64,000 bases of DNA from Halobacterium sp. CBA1132 (GTDB taxonomy: Archaea > Halobacteriota > Halobacteria > Halobacteriales > Halobacteriaceae): positions 992,001-1,056,000 of the forward strand of contig NZ_BCMZ01000001.1 in the NCBI RefSeq assembly GCF_001485535.1. The letters run 5' to 3'. The position numbers and the translations under genes were made by a program. The notes below the pieces were generated by a model. It had not been told where the DNA came from. It ran no database searches and was given only the letters and a program-made list of their open reading frames with translations. This document shows positions 24,283 to 33,719 of the stretch, one piece after another; position 1 is the stretch's first letter, and every line of letters starts with the position of its first letter.

Positions 24283-25728
24283 ATGGAACGAGAGGCCATC
24301 CGTCGCCGGGAGCGGCTGTACGTGGGCGGCGAGTGGGTCACGGGGCCGGACACCTTCCCCGTCACCGACCTCGCCGACGGCGGGACGTTCGCCGAAGTCG
24401 CCGCGGCCGACGTGGACGCTGCCGACAGCGCGCTCGCCGCCGCCGAGGACGCGAAAGCGACGCTCCGAGACACGACGATTCCCCAGCGCTGCGAGTGGCT
24501 GCAGGCCATCGCCGACGGCCTGCGCGACCGCAAGACCGAACTCGCGGAAGTCATCGTCCGCGAGGCCGGCAAGCCAATCTCCTCGGCCCGCGGGGAGGTC
24601 GACAGCGCCGCCGAGCGCTTCGAGCGCGCGAAAGAGGAGATTCGCCACCTCAAGGGCGAGTACCGCGAGGGCACCACCAGCGGCCACGAGGGCTGGGAGG
24701 CCATCGTGAAACACGAGCCGGTCGGCGCCGTGCTCTGTATCACGCCGTACAACTACCCGCTGGCGACGACGGCGCTGCAGGTCGCGCCCGCGCTGGCCGC
24801 GGGCAACGCGGTCGTCCTGAAGCCCGCGAGCAAGACGCCCGTCAGCGCCGCCATCCTCGCGGAAATCGTCGACGCTGCGGGCCTGCCCGACGGCGCGTTC
24901 AACTTCGTGCCGGGGAAGGCCAGCGTCATCGGCGACGAACTCGCCGGCGACGACCGCGTGAACGCCATCGCGATGACCGGCTCGTCGGGCGCCGGCAAGC
25001 ACGTCGCCTACGAGTCCGGGATGGTAAACCTCCACATGGAGCTCGGCGGGAACGCGCCCGCTGTCGTCTTCGAGGACGCGGACCTCGACGAGGCCGCCGG
25101 CGCGGCCGCGAAGGGGTCGCTGAAGTACGCCGGCCAGCGCTGTTCGGCCATCTCGCGCGTGCTCGCTCACGAGTCCGTCCACGACGACCTCGTCGAGCGC
25201 ATCGACGCCGGGATGGACGACTGGGTGCAGGGCGACCTCTTCGACGAGGACACCGACCTCGGCCCGCTCATCAGCGAAGACCAGGCGGACTGGGTGGAGG
25301 AACTGGTCGATGACGCCGTCGACCGCGGCGCGACGGTCGTGCGCGGCGGCGACCGCCACGAGCAGGAGGAGGGCGTCCACGTCTTCGAGCCGACGCTGCT
25401 CGCGGACGTCCCGCAGGACGCGCGCATCGTGGACGAGGAGCAGTTCGGCCCCGTCTGCGCGGTGACGACGTTCGAGGACGACGAGGAAGCCCTCGAAATC
25501 GCGAACCGGTCGGACCTCGCGCTGGACGCGTGCGTGTTCACGAGCGACTACGACCGCGCGATGCGGATGGCCGAGTACATCGACGCGGGCGCGGTCCGCA
25601 TCAACGGCGCGCCCTCCCACGGTCTCGGTGACATCCCGTTCGGCGGGAACGAGGACTCCGGCATCGGCCGCGAAGGACTGGACTCCACCATCCACGAGTT
25701 CGTCCGAAAGAAGTCCATCATTCTGTAG
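24283..25728 (+). CDS. NAD(P)-dependent aldehyde dehydrogenase, GAPN-like
   Basis: A 481-residue aldehyde dehydrogenase. It has ITPYNYPLATTALQVAPALA near residue 150, the cofactor-binding GSSGAGKH, the general base in HMELGGNAP and the nucleophile in KYAGQRCSAISRV, and ends INGAPSHGLGDIPFGGNEDSGIG. The GAPSxGxDxxPFGG region resembles non-phosphorylating glyceraldehyde-3-phosphate dehydrogenases of archaea, but lactaldehyde or succinate-semialdehyde is possible. It overlaps the convergent MFS gene by 11 bp. Confidence 0.88.
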   Translation: MEREAIRRRERLYVGGEWVTGPDTFPVTDLADGGTFAEVAAADVDAADSALAAAEDAKATLRDTTIPQRCEWLQAIADGLRDRKTELAEVIVREAGKPISSARGEVDSAAERFERAKEEIRHLKGEYREGTTSGHEGWEAIVKHEPVGAVLCITPYNYPLATTALQVAPALAAGNAVVLKPASKTPVSAAILAEIVDAAGLPDGAFNFVPGKASVIGDELAGDDRVNAIAMTGSSGAGKHVAYESGMVNLHMELGGNAPAVVFEDADLDEAAGAAAKGSLKYAGQRCSAISRVLAHESVHDDLVERIDAGMDDWVQGDLFDEDTDLGPLISEDQADWVEELVDDAVDRGATVVRGGDRHEQEEGVHVFEPTLLADVPQDARIVDEEQFGPVCAVTTFEDDEEALEIANRSDLALDACVFTSDYDRAMRMAEYIDAGAVRINGAPSHGLGDIPFGGNEDSGIGREGLDSTIHEFVRKKSIIL

Positions 25729-27007
25729 TCCGGCGGGTCGCCGCCGCGACTACCGCTCCTGCGAGTACGAGCCCGCCAGCGACGGCGAACGCGCCGACGT
25801 AGCTGAGTTCTGTGGCGAGGAGACCGCCGACGACGCTGCCGACTGCCGTGCCGAGTCCGCCGAGTGCGGTGTACGCGCCGAGCGCGTCGCCGCGGACCGC
25901 GGGCGGCGCGAGTCGCGCGACGATCGTCGTGCCGGTGACGGCGACGACCGCCCACGTCAGACCGACTGCGACGAACAGCACGACCAGTCCCGGGAGCGCG
26001 AGCGCACCGAGCACGGCTGCGAACGCGACTGCCGGGAACAGGACGACGCGCGCAGCGAGCGCGACGGTCTGGACGACTTCCGGGCTGCGCGCCGCGGCCA
26101 GCGCGCCGACGCGCTCGTAGGCGACCGCGGAGGCCGCACTGGAGACGAGGAACAGCGCGAACACGCTCCCCGACCCGAGGCCGAGGTCGGTCGCGAGATA
26201 CGACGGGAGCGGGCCGAAGAACACTGCGAACCCCGTGAAGAACAGCGTCGCGGCTGCGAGGTAGCCCGAGAGCGGCGGCGTCAGTCGGGCGGCGAGCGCG
26301 CGCGGGTCGAGCCGGCGGAGCGCCCAGAACGACCGCACGCCGGAGAACGGCGCGAGTCGGGCGGCTCGACCCGCGCCGCGCTGGAGGCGCTCGATGGAGA
26401 CGGTGGCGCGACCGAACCGCACCGCGGAGATGTCCGGGCGGTCGGGCAGCCAGCGCCACGCGAGCACGGTGGCGAGCGCGCACGCCGCCGCGCAGACGTA
26501 GAAGAACCAGCGGTGGGCGGTGACTGCGGCCGTGTACTGGCCGGCGACCGTGGTCCACGCCGCGCCGACGAGCAGGCCGGCGAGCCAGCCGTACCCCTGC
26601 CACGCGTTCAGCACGCCGATGCGGCGGTCCCACTCCGCGTCGGGGTGGCCGGAGACGACCAGCAGCGCGAGCACGGGCGCGGCCGCGGCGACGGCGAACT
26701 GGAGCGCGGCGTTCGCGGCGACGACCGCGGGCAGCGACTCAGCGAGCGGGAGCGCGACGAACGAGACGGCAGACAGGCCGAGACTGACGAGGAGGAATGG
26801 CCGGTAGCGACCGGTGCGGGTGGCGAGGGCGCCCCACGCGAGCGCGCCGGGGATGCCGGCGAAGGCGGCGGTCGCGGCGACGACGGCGACGACGAACGCG
26901 TCCGCGCCGAGCGCGATGGCGTACAGCGGCACGAGCACGGACGCGGCGCCGACGGCGGCGTAGCCGAGACTCCACGCGACCAGCCAGCGGTCCCCGGTGT
27001 CGAACAC
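25718..27007 (-). CDS. Major facilitator superfamily transporter
   Basis: A 429-residue permease with about twelve membrane segments in two halves, split by a charged loop near residues 190-225. The loop between segments 2 and 3 reads GALATRTGRYRPFLL, the MFS motif A. The start is a GTG at 27007 giving MFDTGDRWLVAWSLGYA; the open frame upstream runs antisense through the ZIP and MazG-like genes and is not coding. The substrate is unknown; a drug or metabolite efflux role is typical. Confidence 0.87.
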   Translation of the reverse strand: MFDTGDRWLVAWSLGYAAVGAASVLVPLYAIALGADAFVVAVVAATAAFAGIPGALAWGALATRTGRYRPFLLVSLGLSAVSFVALPLAESLPAVVAANAALQFAVAAAAPVLALLVVSGHPDAEWDRRIGVLNAWQGYGWLAGLLVGAAWTTVAGQYTAAVTAHRWFFYVCAAACALATVLAWRWLPDRPDISAVRFGRATVSIERLQRGAGRAARLAPFSGVRSFWALRRLDPRALAARLTPPLSGYLAAATLFFTGFAVFFGPLPSYLATDLGLGSGSVFALFLVSSAASAVAYERVGALAAARSPEVVQTVALAARVVLFPAVAFAAVLGALALPGLVVLFVAVGLTWAVVAVTGTTIVARLAPPAVRGDALGAYTALGGLGTAVGSVVGGLLATELSYVGAFAVAGGLVLAGAVVAAATRRTTE

Positions 27008-27039
27008 GCCCGAACCGTCGCAGGGCGGGGACAAATCGC

Positions 27040-27837
27040 TTACGCGACGAGCAGCGGGAGCATCGCGAGCACGCCGACGACCAGCCCGACGAGCAGTTCG
27101 CGGTGGCCGCCGTTCGGGAGGCGGCGACCGACTTCGCGCGCTTCGGGGATGAACTCGGTGAGCACGAGGTAGACCATCGCGCCGCCGGCGAACCCGTAGC
27201 CGATGGGGAGCAGCGGGCGCGCGAACTGGACGAACGCGAACGCCAGCACCGCGCCGATTGGCTGGGGGATGCTCGTGAACACGGCGACGCCGACGAGCTT
27301 CCAGTGGCGCGCGCCGTGCTCGTGGAGGGGAATCGACACCGCCAGCCCCTCCGGGATGTTGTGGATGGAGATGGCGATGGTCATGAAGACGGCGAGCAGG
27401 GGCACGGAGAAGCCCAAAATCGGGTAGCCGCCCTCCAGCCCCATGTCGGCGAAGGAGACGCCGACGGCGACGCCCTCCGGGAACGAGTGGACCGTGAGCA
27501 CGCCCGCGACGAGCACGAGCTTCTCGAAGTCGGCTTGCGCGATTTCGCGGGGTTCGAACTCGTGGTCGTCGATGACGCGGCGCGCCGCGACGACGAGCGC
27601 GACGCCGACGAGCGCGCCCGCGCCGACGTCGAGTGGGGTGCCGTAGTTGAGGCCTTCGCGGAACAGCCCGAACCCGGACGCCGACAGCATGATGCCGGAG
27701 GCCAGTCCCCAGAGGGCGACGCGCCAGCGGTCGTCGACGTCGTCGACGAAGAAGAACGGGAGTGCCCCGAGGCCGGTGGCGAGATCCGTCAGCAGGCCCG
27801 CGAAGAACACGAACGCGAGCGCTCCCGTCAGTTCCAT
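27040..27837 (-). CDS. ZIP-family divalent metal transporter
   Basis: A 265-residue membrane protein with eight predicted segments. The metal-path motifs of segments IV and V are present: TVHSFPEGVAVGVSFADMG and IHNIPEGLAVSIPL. A His-containing loop (DDHEFEP) lies between segments III and IV. It is expected to import zinc or a related metal. The ATG at 27837 is preferred over an upstream GTG. A single GCCTAAA element lies in the 107 bp before the divergent MazG-like gene. Confidence 0.9.
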   Translation of the reverse strand: MELTGALAFVFFAGLLTDLATGLGALPFFFVDDVDDRWRVALWGLASGIMLSASGFGLFREGLNYGTPLDVGAGALVGVALVVAARRVIDDHEFEPREIAQADFEKLVLVAGVLTVHSFPEGVAVGVSFADMGLEGGYPILGFSVPLLAVFMTIAISIHNIPEGLAVSIPLHEHGARHWKLVGVAVFTSIPQPIGAVLAFAFVQFARPLLPIGYGFAGGAMVYLVLTEFIPEAREVGRRLPNGGHRELLVGLVVGVLAMLPLLVA

Positions 27838-27944
27838 ATCCGAGAACACGAACGTCGCGCGAATAGTTCTTTTCTTTCGAGAAACAATTTTTTGGAAAGC
27901 CTAAACCGTGCGAGTGAAGGTGGTTCGGTCTCACCCCTCGGCGT

Positions 27945-28247
27945 ATGGACGAACAAGCCCGTGTCGCCGCGTTCCTCGACGACGAGGAGCTCCACGCACC
28001 GCCAGCCAACCGCGTCCTCGACCTCACCAGCGAGGTCGGTGAACTCGCGAAGAACGTCAACGAATCCACCGACTACGGGGCAAATTCGGACGCGGACGTC
28101 GACCGCGACGAACTCGGGGACGCCCTGTTCTGCCTGCTCGCGCTCGCCGACGAACTCGACTACGACGCCGGAGCCGCCCTCGACGAGGCGATCGCGAAGT
28201 ACGAGGACCGGCTCGCTGACTCGGGAAGCGCCGGCTCGGGCGAGTAG
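27945..28247 (+). CDS. MazG-like nucleotide pyrophosphohydrolase
   Basis: A 100-residue all-alpha NTP-PPase-like protein. The metal-binding acidic pattern is present: LTSEVGELAKNV in the first core helix and DELGDALFCLLALADEL in the second (E-x-x-E then E-x-x-D). Such enzymes hydrolyse (d)NTPs to NMPs. It stands alone, 64 bp before the acetyl-CoA synthetase gene. Confidence 0.85.
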   Translation: MDEQARVAAFLDDEELHAPPANRVLDLTSEVGELAKNVNESTDYGANSDADVDRDELGDALFCLLALADELDYDAGAALDEAIAKYEDRLADSGSAGSGE

Positions 28248-28311
28248 GGTTCTCGTTTCGCGGGAGCCGCGGACGCTTTTATGCCTCTGCTGGGCGTCGG
28301 TCCACGTGAAG

Positions 28312-30408
28312 ATGGAAGACGACGCAAGCGGGCTGTTCGCGCCCGACAGAGTCGCCGTCGTCGGTGCGACCGACCGAGAGGGGTCTATCGGTCGCGCCAT
28401 CGTGACGAACCTCGCTGACTTCGACGGCGCCGTCGTCGCCGTCAACCCGGGCCGCGACGAAGTGCTGGGCTACGACTGCTACCCGGACCTCCAGTCCGCC
28501 CCCGACACCGACCTCGCGGTCGTCGTCGTCCCGCCGTCGGTGGTGGTCGACGCGGTCCGCGACGCGGGCGAGGCGGGCGTCCGGAACGTCGTCGTCATCA
28601 CCGCGGGATTCAGCGAGACCGGCAGCGAGGGCGCCGACCGCGAGCGCGAACTCGCGGCCGTCGCCGACGACTACGACCTCGACCTCGTCGGCCCGAACAG
28701 CCTCGGCGTGCTCTCCACGCCGTCGAACATGAACGCGACGTTCGGCCCGTCGAACGCGCTCCCGGGTTCGCTGTCGTTCATGAGCCAGTCGGGCGCGTTC
28801 ATCACGGCCGTACTGGACTGGGCGAACGACCAGGGAATCGGCTTCAAGGACGTCGTCAGCCTCGGGAACAAGGCCGTCATGGACGAGACCGACTTCCTCC
28901 GGCAGTGGCACGACGACCCGGAGACGAACGTCGTCCTCGGCTACCTCGAAGGCATCGAGTCAGGCCGCGAGTTCATCGACACCGCCCGCGAGGTCACGCA
29001 GGACACGCCCGCGGTCGTCGTGAAGTCCGGCCGCACGGAGGCCGGCGCGCAGGCCGCGTCCTCGCACACGGGGACCATCGCGGGCAGCGAGGCCGCCTAC
29101 GAGGCGGGATTCGAGCAGGCTGGCGTGGTGCGCGCGGAGAACGTCCAAGAGCTGTTCGACTTCGCGCGCGCTCTCGACGGCCTCCCGCTGCCGGACTCCG
29201 AGGAGGTCGCCGTCGTCACGAACGCGGGCGGCCCGGGCGTGATGGCGACGGATGCGGTCGGCGACGCCCGGCTCTCGATGGCGTCGTTCGGCGACGACAC
29301 GCTCGACGCGCTCTCCGAGTCGCTGCCGGACGCGGCGAATGTCTACAACCCCGTGGACGTGCTCGGGGACGCCGGCGTCGAGCGGTTCACGGACACACTC
29401 GACACCGTGCTCGGCTCCGAGGACGTCGGCTGCGCGGTCGTCGTGGCTGCGCCCACGGCAGTCCTCGACTTCGACGACCTCGCGGAGGTCTTGGCCGACA
29501 AGCAGGCGGCTCACGGCAAGCCCGTGGTCGCGTGTCTGATGGGCGGCGAACGCACCGAGGCCGCGGCCGACGCGCTCTCGGAGGCGGGCATCCCGAACTA
29601 CTTCGACCCCGCACGAGCGGTGAGCAGCCTCGACGCGCTCGCCGTCCAGCGCGCCGTCGAGGCCCGCGAGTACGAGGAACCGACCGAGTTCGACGTGGAC
29701 CGCGAACGCGCCCGAGAGATTCTCGACGCCGCAGCCGAACGGGACTCCCGCCGGCTCGGTGTCGAAGCGATGGACCTGCTGGACGCCTACGGCATCCCGA
29801 CGCCCGAGGGCGATGTCGTCGACCACCCCGAAGAAGCGGAGGCGGTCGCTCACGACATCGCGGGCGACGTCGTGATGAAAATCGTCAGCCCGGACATCCT
29901 CCACAAGTCCGACATCGGCGGCGTGAAAGTCGGCGTCCCCGACGAGGAGGTCCGGGACGCCTACGAGGACCTCGTGACGCGCGCGAAGAACTACCAGCCC
30001 GACGCCACCGTGCTCGGTGTCCAGGTGCAGGAGATGGTGGACACCGAAGCCGGGACGGAGACGATTCTCGGGATGAACCGCGACCCCCAGTTCGGGCCGC
30101 TCGTGCTGTTCGGGCTGGGCGGCATCTTCGTCGAAGTCCTGGAGGACACGAGCGTCCGCGTCGCGCCCGTCTCCGAGCGCGAGGCCGACGAGATGCTAGA
30201 CGACCTCGACTCCGCGCCGCTGCTGCGCGGGGCGCGCGGCCGCGAGCCGGCCGACGAGGCAGCAGTTACGGACGCCGTCCAGCGGCTCAGCCAGCTGGTC
30301 ACCGACTTCCCCGCGATACTGGAACTCGACGTGAACCCGCTGCTGGCGACCGCGGACGGCGTGCAGGCGCTGGACGTCCGACTCACCATCGACCCCGAAC
30401 AGCTATGA
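28312..30408 (+). CDS. ADP-forming acetate--CoA ligase (alpha-beta fusion)
   Basis: A 698-residue enzyme that converts acetyl-CoA, ADP and phosphate to acetate, CoA and ATP, the archaeal route for making ATP from acyl-CoA. The order is a CoA-binding domain (VAVVGATDREGSIGRAI), ligase domains with the phospho-histidine segment SSHTGTIAGSEAA near residue 250, then the ATP-grasp beta part (KIVSPDILHKSDIGGVKVG in part) ending ELDVNPLLA. Fusion of alpha and beta subunits is usual in haloarchaea. A TATA element (gcttttatgcc, 28275-28285) lies about 30 nt upstream of the ATG. The stop overlaps the next gene as ATGA. Confidence 0.93.
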   Translation: MEDDASGLFAPDRVAVVGATDREGSIGRAIVTNLADFDGAVVAVNPGRDEVLGYDCYPDLQSAPDTDLAVVVVPPSVVVDAVRDAGEAGVRNVVVITAGFSETGSEGADRERELAAVADDYDLDLVGPNSLGVLSTPSNMNATFGPSNALPGSLSFMSQSGAFITAVLDWANDQGIGFKDVVSLGNKAVMDETDFLRQWHDDPETNVVLGYLEGIESGREFIDTAREVTQDTPAVVVKSGRTEAGAQAASSHTGTIAGSEAAYEAGFEQAGVVRAENVQELFDFARALDGLPLPDSEEVAVVTNAGGPGVMATDAVGDARLSMASFGDDTLDALSESLPDAANVYNPVDVLGDAGVERFTDTLDTVLGSEDVGCAVVVAAPTAVLDFDDLAEVLADKQAAHGKPVVACLMGGERTEAAADALSEAGIPNYFDPARAVSSLDALAVQRAVEAREYEEPTEFDVDRERAREILDAAAERDSRRLGVEAMDLLDAYGIPTPEGDVVDHPEEAEAVAHDIAGDVVMKIVSPDILHKSDIGGVKVGVPDEEVRDAYEDLVTRAKNYQPDATVLGVQVQEMVDTEAGTETILGMNRDPQFGPLVLFGLGGIFVEVLEDTSVRVAPVSEREADEMLDDLDSAPLLRGARGREPADEAAVTDAVQRLSQLVTDFPAILELDVNPLLATADGVQALDVRLTIDPEQL

Positions 30409-31466
30409 ACACGCTACTGGTCACATCCACGGAAGCAGGCACCGGCAAGACCGCGGTCGCGCTCGCGCTGGCGCGGCTCGCGACCGAACGCGGCGACGAC
30501 GTCGGCTACATGAAGCCCAAGGGCACCCGGCTGGAGAGCAACGTCGGGAAGACCCTCGACGCGGACCCGATGCTCGCCCGCGAACTGCTCGGGCTCGACG
30601 CCGAGATGCACGAACTCGAACCCGTCGTCTACTCGCCGACGTTCGTCGAGGGCGCGATTCGCGGCCGCGAGAACCCCGCGGAACTCCGCGAGCGCGTGCG
30701 GGATGCCTTCGACGGTCTCGCCGAAGAGAAAGACCTGATGGTGGTAGAAGGCGCCGACGACCTCGCGACCGGCGGCATCGTCGACCTCACCGACGCCGAC
30801 GTCGCGAAGCTACTGGACGCGGAGGTCGTCGTTCTCTCGAAATACAGCGAACCGGGCGATGTCGATGACGTGCTCGCGGCCGCCGAGGACCTCGGTGACC
30901 GCTGCGCGGGCGTCGTCTTCAACGCCGTCCAGGACGCCGTCTACGACGACGTGGAGACAGACGTCGCGCCGTTCCTCGACGGCCGCGACGTGCCCGTGCT
31001 CGGCGTGCTCCCGCGGGACGCAGACCTCGCGGGTGTGACGGTCGAAGACCTCGCGACGGAACTCGGCGCCGAGGTACTCACCGAGGACGGCGCGGGGACC
31101 GACGAGCGCGTCGAGCGCTTCCTCGTCGGCGCGATGAGCGGGGAAGCCGCGCTGAGTCACTTCCGGCGCACGAAAGACGCCGCGGTCATCACGGGCGGCG
31201 ACCGCGCGGACGTCCAGACGGCGGCCCTCGACGCCCCCGGTGTAACGTGTCTCGTGCTCACGGGCGGCCACCGGCCCTCGGGCGCGGTCCTCGGGAAAGC
31301 CGCAGAGAGCGGCGTGCCCGTTCTCTCGGTGCAGTCGGACACGCTGACGACCGTCGAGCGCGCAGAAGAACTCGTCCGCGGCGGGCGCGTCCGCGACGAA
31401 CACACCGTCGACCGGATGCAGGAACTGCTCTACGACCACGCCGACGTCGACGCCCTGCTCGACTAG
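30405..31466 (+). CDS. Phosphotransacetylase N-terminal-like P-loop/DRTGG protein
   Basis: A 353-residue protein with an N-terminal BioD-like P-loop domain (TSTEAGTGKTAVALALA) and a DRTGG domain from about residue 215 (GAMSGEAALSHFRR, AVITGGDRADVQTAAL). It lacks the catalytic phosphate acetyltransferase domain that follows these two in bacterial Pta. Coupling by ATGA to the ADP-forming acetyl-CoA synthetase suggests an allosteric or accessory role in acetate metabolism. It overlaps the convergent cheW by 4 bp. Confidence 0.82.
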   Translation: MNTLLVTSTEAGTGKTAVALALARLATERGDDVGYMKPKGTRLESNVGKTLDADPMLARELLGLDAEMHELEPVVYSPTFVEGAIRGRENPAELRERVRDAFDGLAEEKDLMVVEGADDLATGGIVDLTDADVAKLLDAEVVVLSKYSEPGDVDDVLAAAEDLGDRCAGVVFNAVQDAVYDDVETDVAPFLDGRDVPVLGVLPRDADLAGVTVEDLATELGAEVLTEDGAGTDERVERFLVGAMSGEAALSHFRRTKDAAVITGGDRADVQTAALDAPGVTCLVLTGGHRPSGAVLGKAAESGVPVLSVQSDTLTTVERAEELVRGGRVRDEHTVDRMQELLYDHADVDALLD

Positions 31467-31858
31467 ACGAGTGCGTCCGGTTCGACCCAGACGACGAAGC
31501 GGTCGTCGCGCCGGATGACGCCGCGCGTCGTCTCGGAGGCCGCGGAGTCGTCGATGTCGTCGGGGTCGACGGACTCGACTTCGTGGACGTCGTCGACCAG
31601 CAGGCCCGTGCTCTCGTGGTCGGAGAGCACGACGATGCGACTGCCGTCCGGCGACCCGTCGACGCCGAGTCGGACGCGCGGGTCGACGACCGTCGTCGTC
31701 TCGCCGCGGAGGTCGACGACGCCGACCACGTTGGCGTCGGCGTTCGGAATCGCCGTGACGTCCTCCGTCGCGTCCACGATTTCGTCGACGTGCGCGATGT
31801 CGATGCAGTAGCGGTCTTCGCCGAGCGAGAACTCCAGCACGTCCGTCTCCGATGTCAT
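31463..31858 (-). CDS. cheW: CheW adaptor (short form)
   Basis: A 131-residue CheW-domain protein that couples transducers to CheA. It has the SH3-like pattern VLEFSLGEDRYCIDIAHVDEIV, VVGVVDLRGETTTVVDPRVRLG and GLLVDDVHEV. It lies far from the main che operon, at the other edge of the archaellum island, so the window holds two cheW genes. A TATA-like GCTTAATTC about 27 nt upstream fits a leaderless mRNA. Confidence 0.92.
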   Translation of the reverse strand: MTSETDVLEFSLGEDRYCIDIAHVDEIVDATEDVTAIPNADANVVGVVDLRGETTTVVDPRVRLGVDGSPDGSRIVVLSDHESTGLLVDDVHEVESVDPDDIDDSAASETTRGVIRRDDRFVVWVEPDALV

Positions 31859-32013
31859 ACCGCCGAATCTGCCGCCGACCGAATTAAGCGTTGGGTCTAC
31901 GCCGCCGGAAGTGTCGTCTGTTCAACGTCTCTCCGCTCTGTCGGCCGATTTTCCGCCGTCCCGACACGACAACCCCGACACTCTTTTTTCCCTCCATCAT
32001 CATCATCAGTTCG

Positions 32014-32355
32014 ATGGACCCGGTGGACGTGTTGCGGGTTCTCGGCAACAAGTACAATGCCGAGATTCTCGAAGCCACTCACTCGCCGAAGTCGGCCCAA
32101 GAGCTCAGCGAAGAGCTCGACATTCCGATTGCGACGAGCTACCGGCGCATCGAGGAGCTCAACGAACACGACCTCCTCAAACTCGAAGGAAAGGAACTCT
32201 CCGACGAGGGCCGCCGCACGAAAGTGTACCGCCGGCGGGTCGACGAAATCTCGGTGAAGTTCGGCGTCGACGAAACCGAAATCGAGACCACCGAACGCAC
32301 CGAAGCGAAGAACGCCCTCGTGGACGTCTGGAGCGACCTCCGCTCCGAGCAGTGA
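32014..32355 (+). CDS. Winged-helix (ArsR-like) transcriptional regulator
   Basis: A 113-residue DNA-binding protein. The N-terminal winged helix-turn-helix reads VLRVLGNKYNAEILEATHSPKSAQELSEELDIPIATSYRRIEELNEHDLL (in part), with a KVYRRRVDEISVKFG wing and a helical tail. Its position at the edge of the archaellum/chemotaxis island suggests a role in motility gene control, but that is context only. A T-rich tract (31981-31990) and a CATCAT run precede the ATG. Confidence 0.85.
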   Translation: MDPVDVLRVLGNKYNAEILEATHSPKSAQELSEELDIPIATSYRRIEELNEHDLLKLEGKELSDEGRRTKVYRRRVDEISVKFGVDETEIETTERTEAKNALVDVWSDLRSEQ

Positions 32356-32446
32356 GCGCCGGCCGGCGCGCGGGATTCTACGAGATAATAATTACAGGGA
32401 CATCTTTATACTGGGTCTGCGGGACGTGCGTACGAGTCACGCGCCC

Positions 32447-32731
32447 ATGCGCCCCATCGAAGTAATCTACCTGGTCTTCAGCGCGACCCTCGCCACCGCC
32501 GGCCTCAGCATGGTGGCGTTCGCGATTCGCGCCTACCTCCACACCGGTCGGCACTCGATGATGCATCTCTCGGTCGGCTTCACTCTCGTCGTCGCCGCCG
32601 CAATCAGCACCACCATCGTGGCGTTCGTGACGGATTTCGAACACACGCGGACGCTTTTGACGGCGAACTACGTGCTCACGACGGTGGGATACCTCTTCGT
32701 GATGTACAGTATCGTCACGCCGGAACGCTGA
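32447..32731 (+). CDS. Small three-helix membrane protein (DUF7521-like)
   Basis: A 94-residue protein with three hydrophobic helices (about 5-25, 38-60, 68-90) and a His-rich loop (LHTGRHSMMHL). Similar small proteins accompany winged-helix regulators in haloarchaea. The ATG at 32447 is used; a TATA box (catctttata, 32401-32410) lies about 40 nt upstream, leaving a short leader. Function unknown. Confidence 0.7.
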   Translation: MRPIEVIYLVFSATLATAGLSMVAFAIRAYLHTGRHSMMHLSVGFTLVVAAAISTTIVAFVTDFEHTRTLLTANYVLTTVGYLFVMYSIVTPER

Positions 32732-32737
32732 CTGCCG

Positions 32738-33676
32738 CTACGAGAACTTCGACTTCACGCGGTCGTACAGTTTCACGCGGCGCTTCGAGGTCTCTTCGTC
32801 CGCGTCCAGCCCTGCCTCCTCGATGAGGTCTTCGAGCGGGATTTCGTAGACGGGACCGTCCTCCGCTGCCGATTCCGCCGGCTCCTCTGTCTCGCCCGTG
32901 TCCGGGTCGACCCACTCGAAGCCCGTCGGCTCCGGCTCCGCCGGCTCCATGCCGACGCTGTCCGCGAGCTTCGCGGCGAGGCGGTCGTACGCGCGCGCCG
33001 CCGGACTCTCCGGCTTCAGCGCGACGACGGGGCGGCCCTTCCGGACCGCGAGTTTCACCGCGTCGTCGTGGGGGATGCTGGCGGTCACGGCGTCGGTCGT
33101 CCCGAGCGCCGCCGCAATCCCCTCCACGTCGTCGAAGCCGCCGTCGCCGGTGCGCGTGAACACCGCGCCCACGACCGGCTTGTCGAGTTTTCCGACGAGT
33201 TTCCCGGTCTTAGTCGCGTCCGTCAGCGAGTTCAACTCCGCAGTCGTCACGAGCAACACGCCGTCGGCGACGCTCATCGCCATCGCGATGTCGTAGCTCA
33301 GGCCCGCGCCCGCGTCCAACAGGACGACGTCGTTGCGCTCGCGGAGATACTCCACGACCCGGTGGAGGGACTTGGCGTCGGCGCGCGCAAACTGGTCTAA
33401 GTCAGTCGAACCGGGGACGAGCGTGAGGCCGTTCGTCTCGTAGGTGGCTTCCGCGGGCGCCGCGTCACCGCCGAGCACGTCGTGGAGGGTCACGTCCGGT
33501 TCGACACCGAGGAGTCCGGCGAGATTCGCCATCCCGAGGTCGACGTCCACGACGGCCACGTCGAACCCGTCGTCGGCGAGCGCGACACCGAGGTTCGCCG
33601 TGGTCGTCGACTTCCCGACGCCACCCTTCCCGCTGGCGACGGCGAACACCCGTCCGTCGCCTCCGGCCTCGTTCAT
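32738..33676 (-). CDS. MinD/ParA-family ATPase
   Basis: A 312-residue deviant Walker ATPase: ASGKGGVGKSTTTANLG near residue 15, VVDVDLGMANL and VLLDAGAGLSYD. The C-terminal 60 residues are an acidic linker with a basic end (KRRVKLYDRVKSKFS) that could touch membrane. Haloarchaeal MinD homologues place archaella and chemosensory arrays at the poles; the position beside arlJ is consistent with that. A TATA element (minus strand ACTTATGTATC, near 33700-33710) lies about 27 nt upstream. Confidence 0.88.
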   Translation of the reverse strand: MNEAGGDGRVFAVASGKGGVGKSTTTANLGVALADDGFDVAVVDVDLGMANLAGLLGVEPDVTLHDVLGGDAAPAEATYETNGLTLVPGSTDLDQFARADAKSLHRVVEYLRERNDVVLLDAGAGLSYDIAMAMSVADGVLLVTTAELNSLTDATKTGKLVGKLDKPVVGAVFTRTGDGGFDDVEGIAAALGTTDAVTASIPHDDAVKLAVRKGRPVVALKPESPAARAYDRLAAKLADSVGMEPAEPEPTGFEWVDPDTGETEEPAESAAEDGPVYEIPLEDLIEEAGLDADEETSKRRVKLYDRVKSKFS

Positions 33677-33719
33677 CGTGGGAGAGATAGCGGACTACGA
33701 TACATAAGTGTGGCTCCCC

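Noticed and set aside
27885-27906. Possible DtxR-type operator between the ZIP and MazG-like genes
   Set aside because: Only one half-site (GCCTAAA) matches; the left arm does not form the palindrome, so metal control of the ZIP gene is not claimed.
26797-28311. Upstream extension of the acetyl-CoA synthetase frame
   Set aside because: It runs antisense or out of frame through the MFS, ZIP and MazG-like genes; a TATA box and the family start fix the ATG at 28312.
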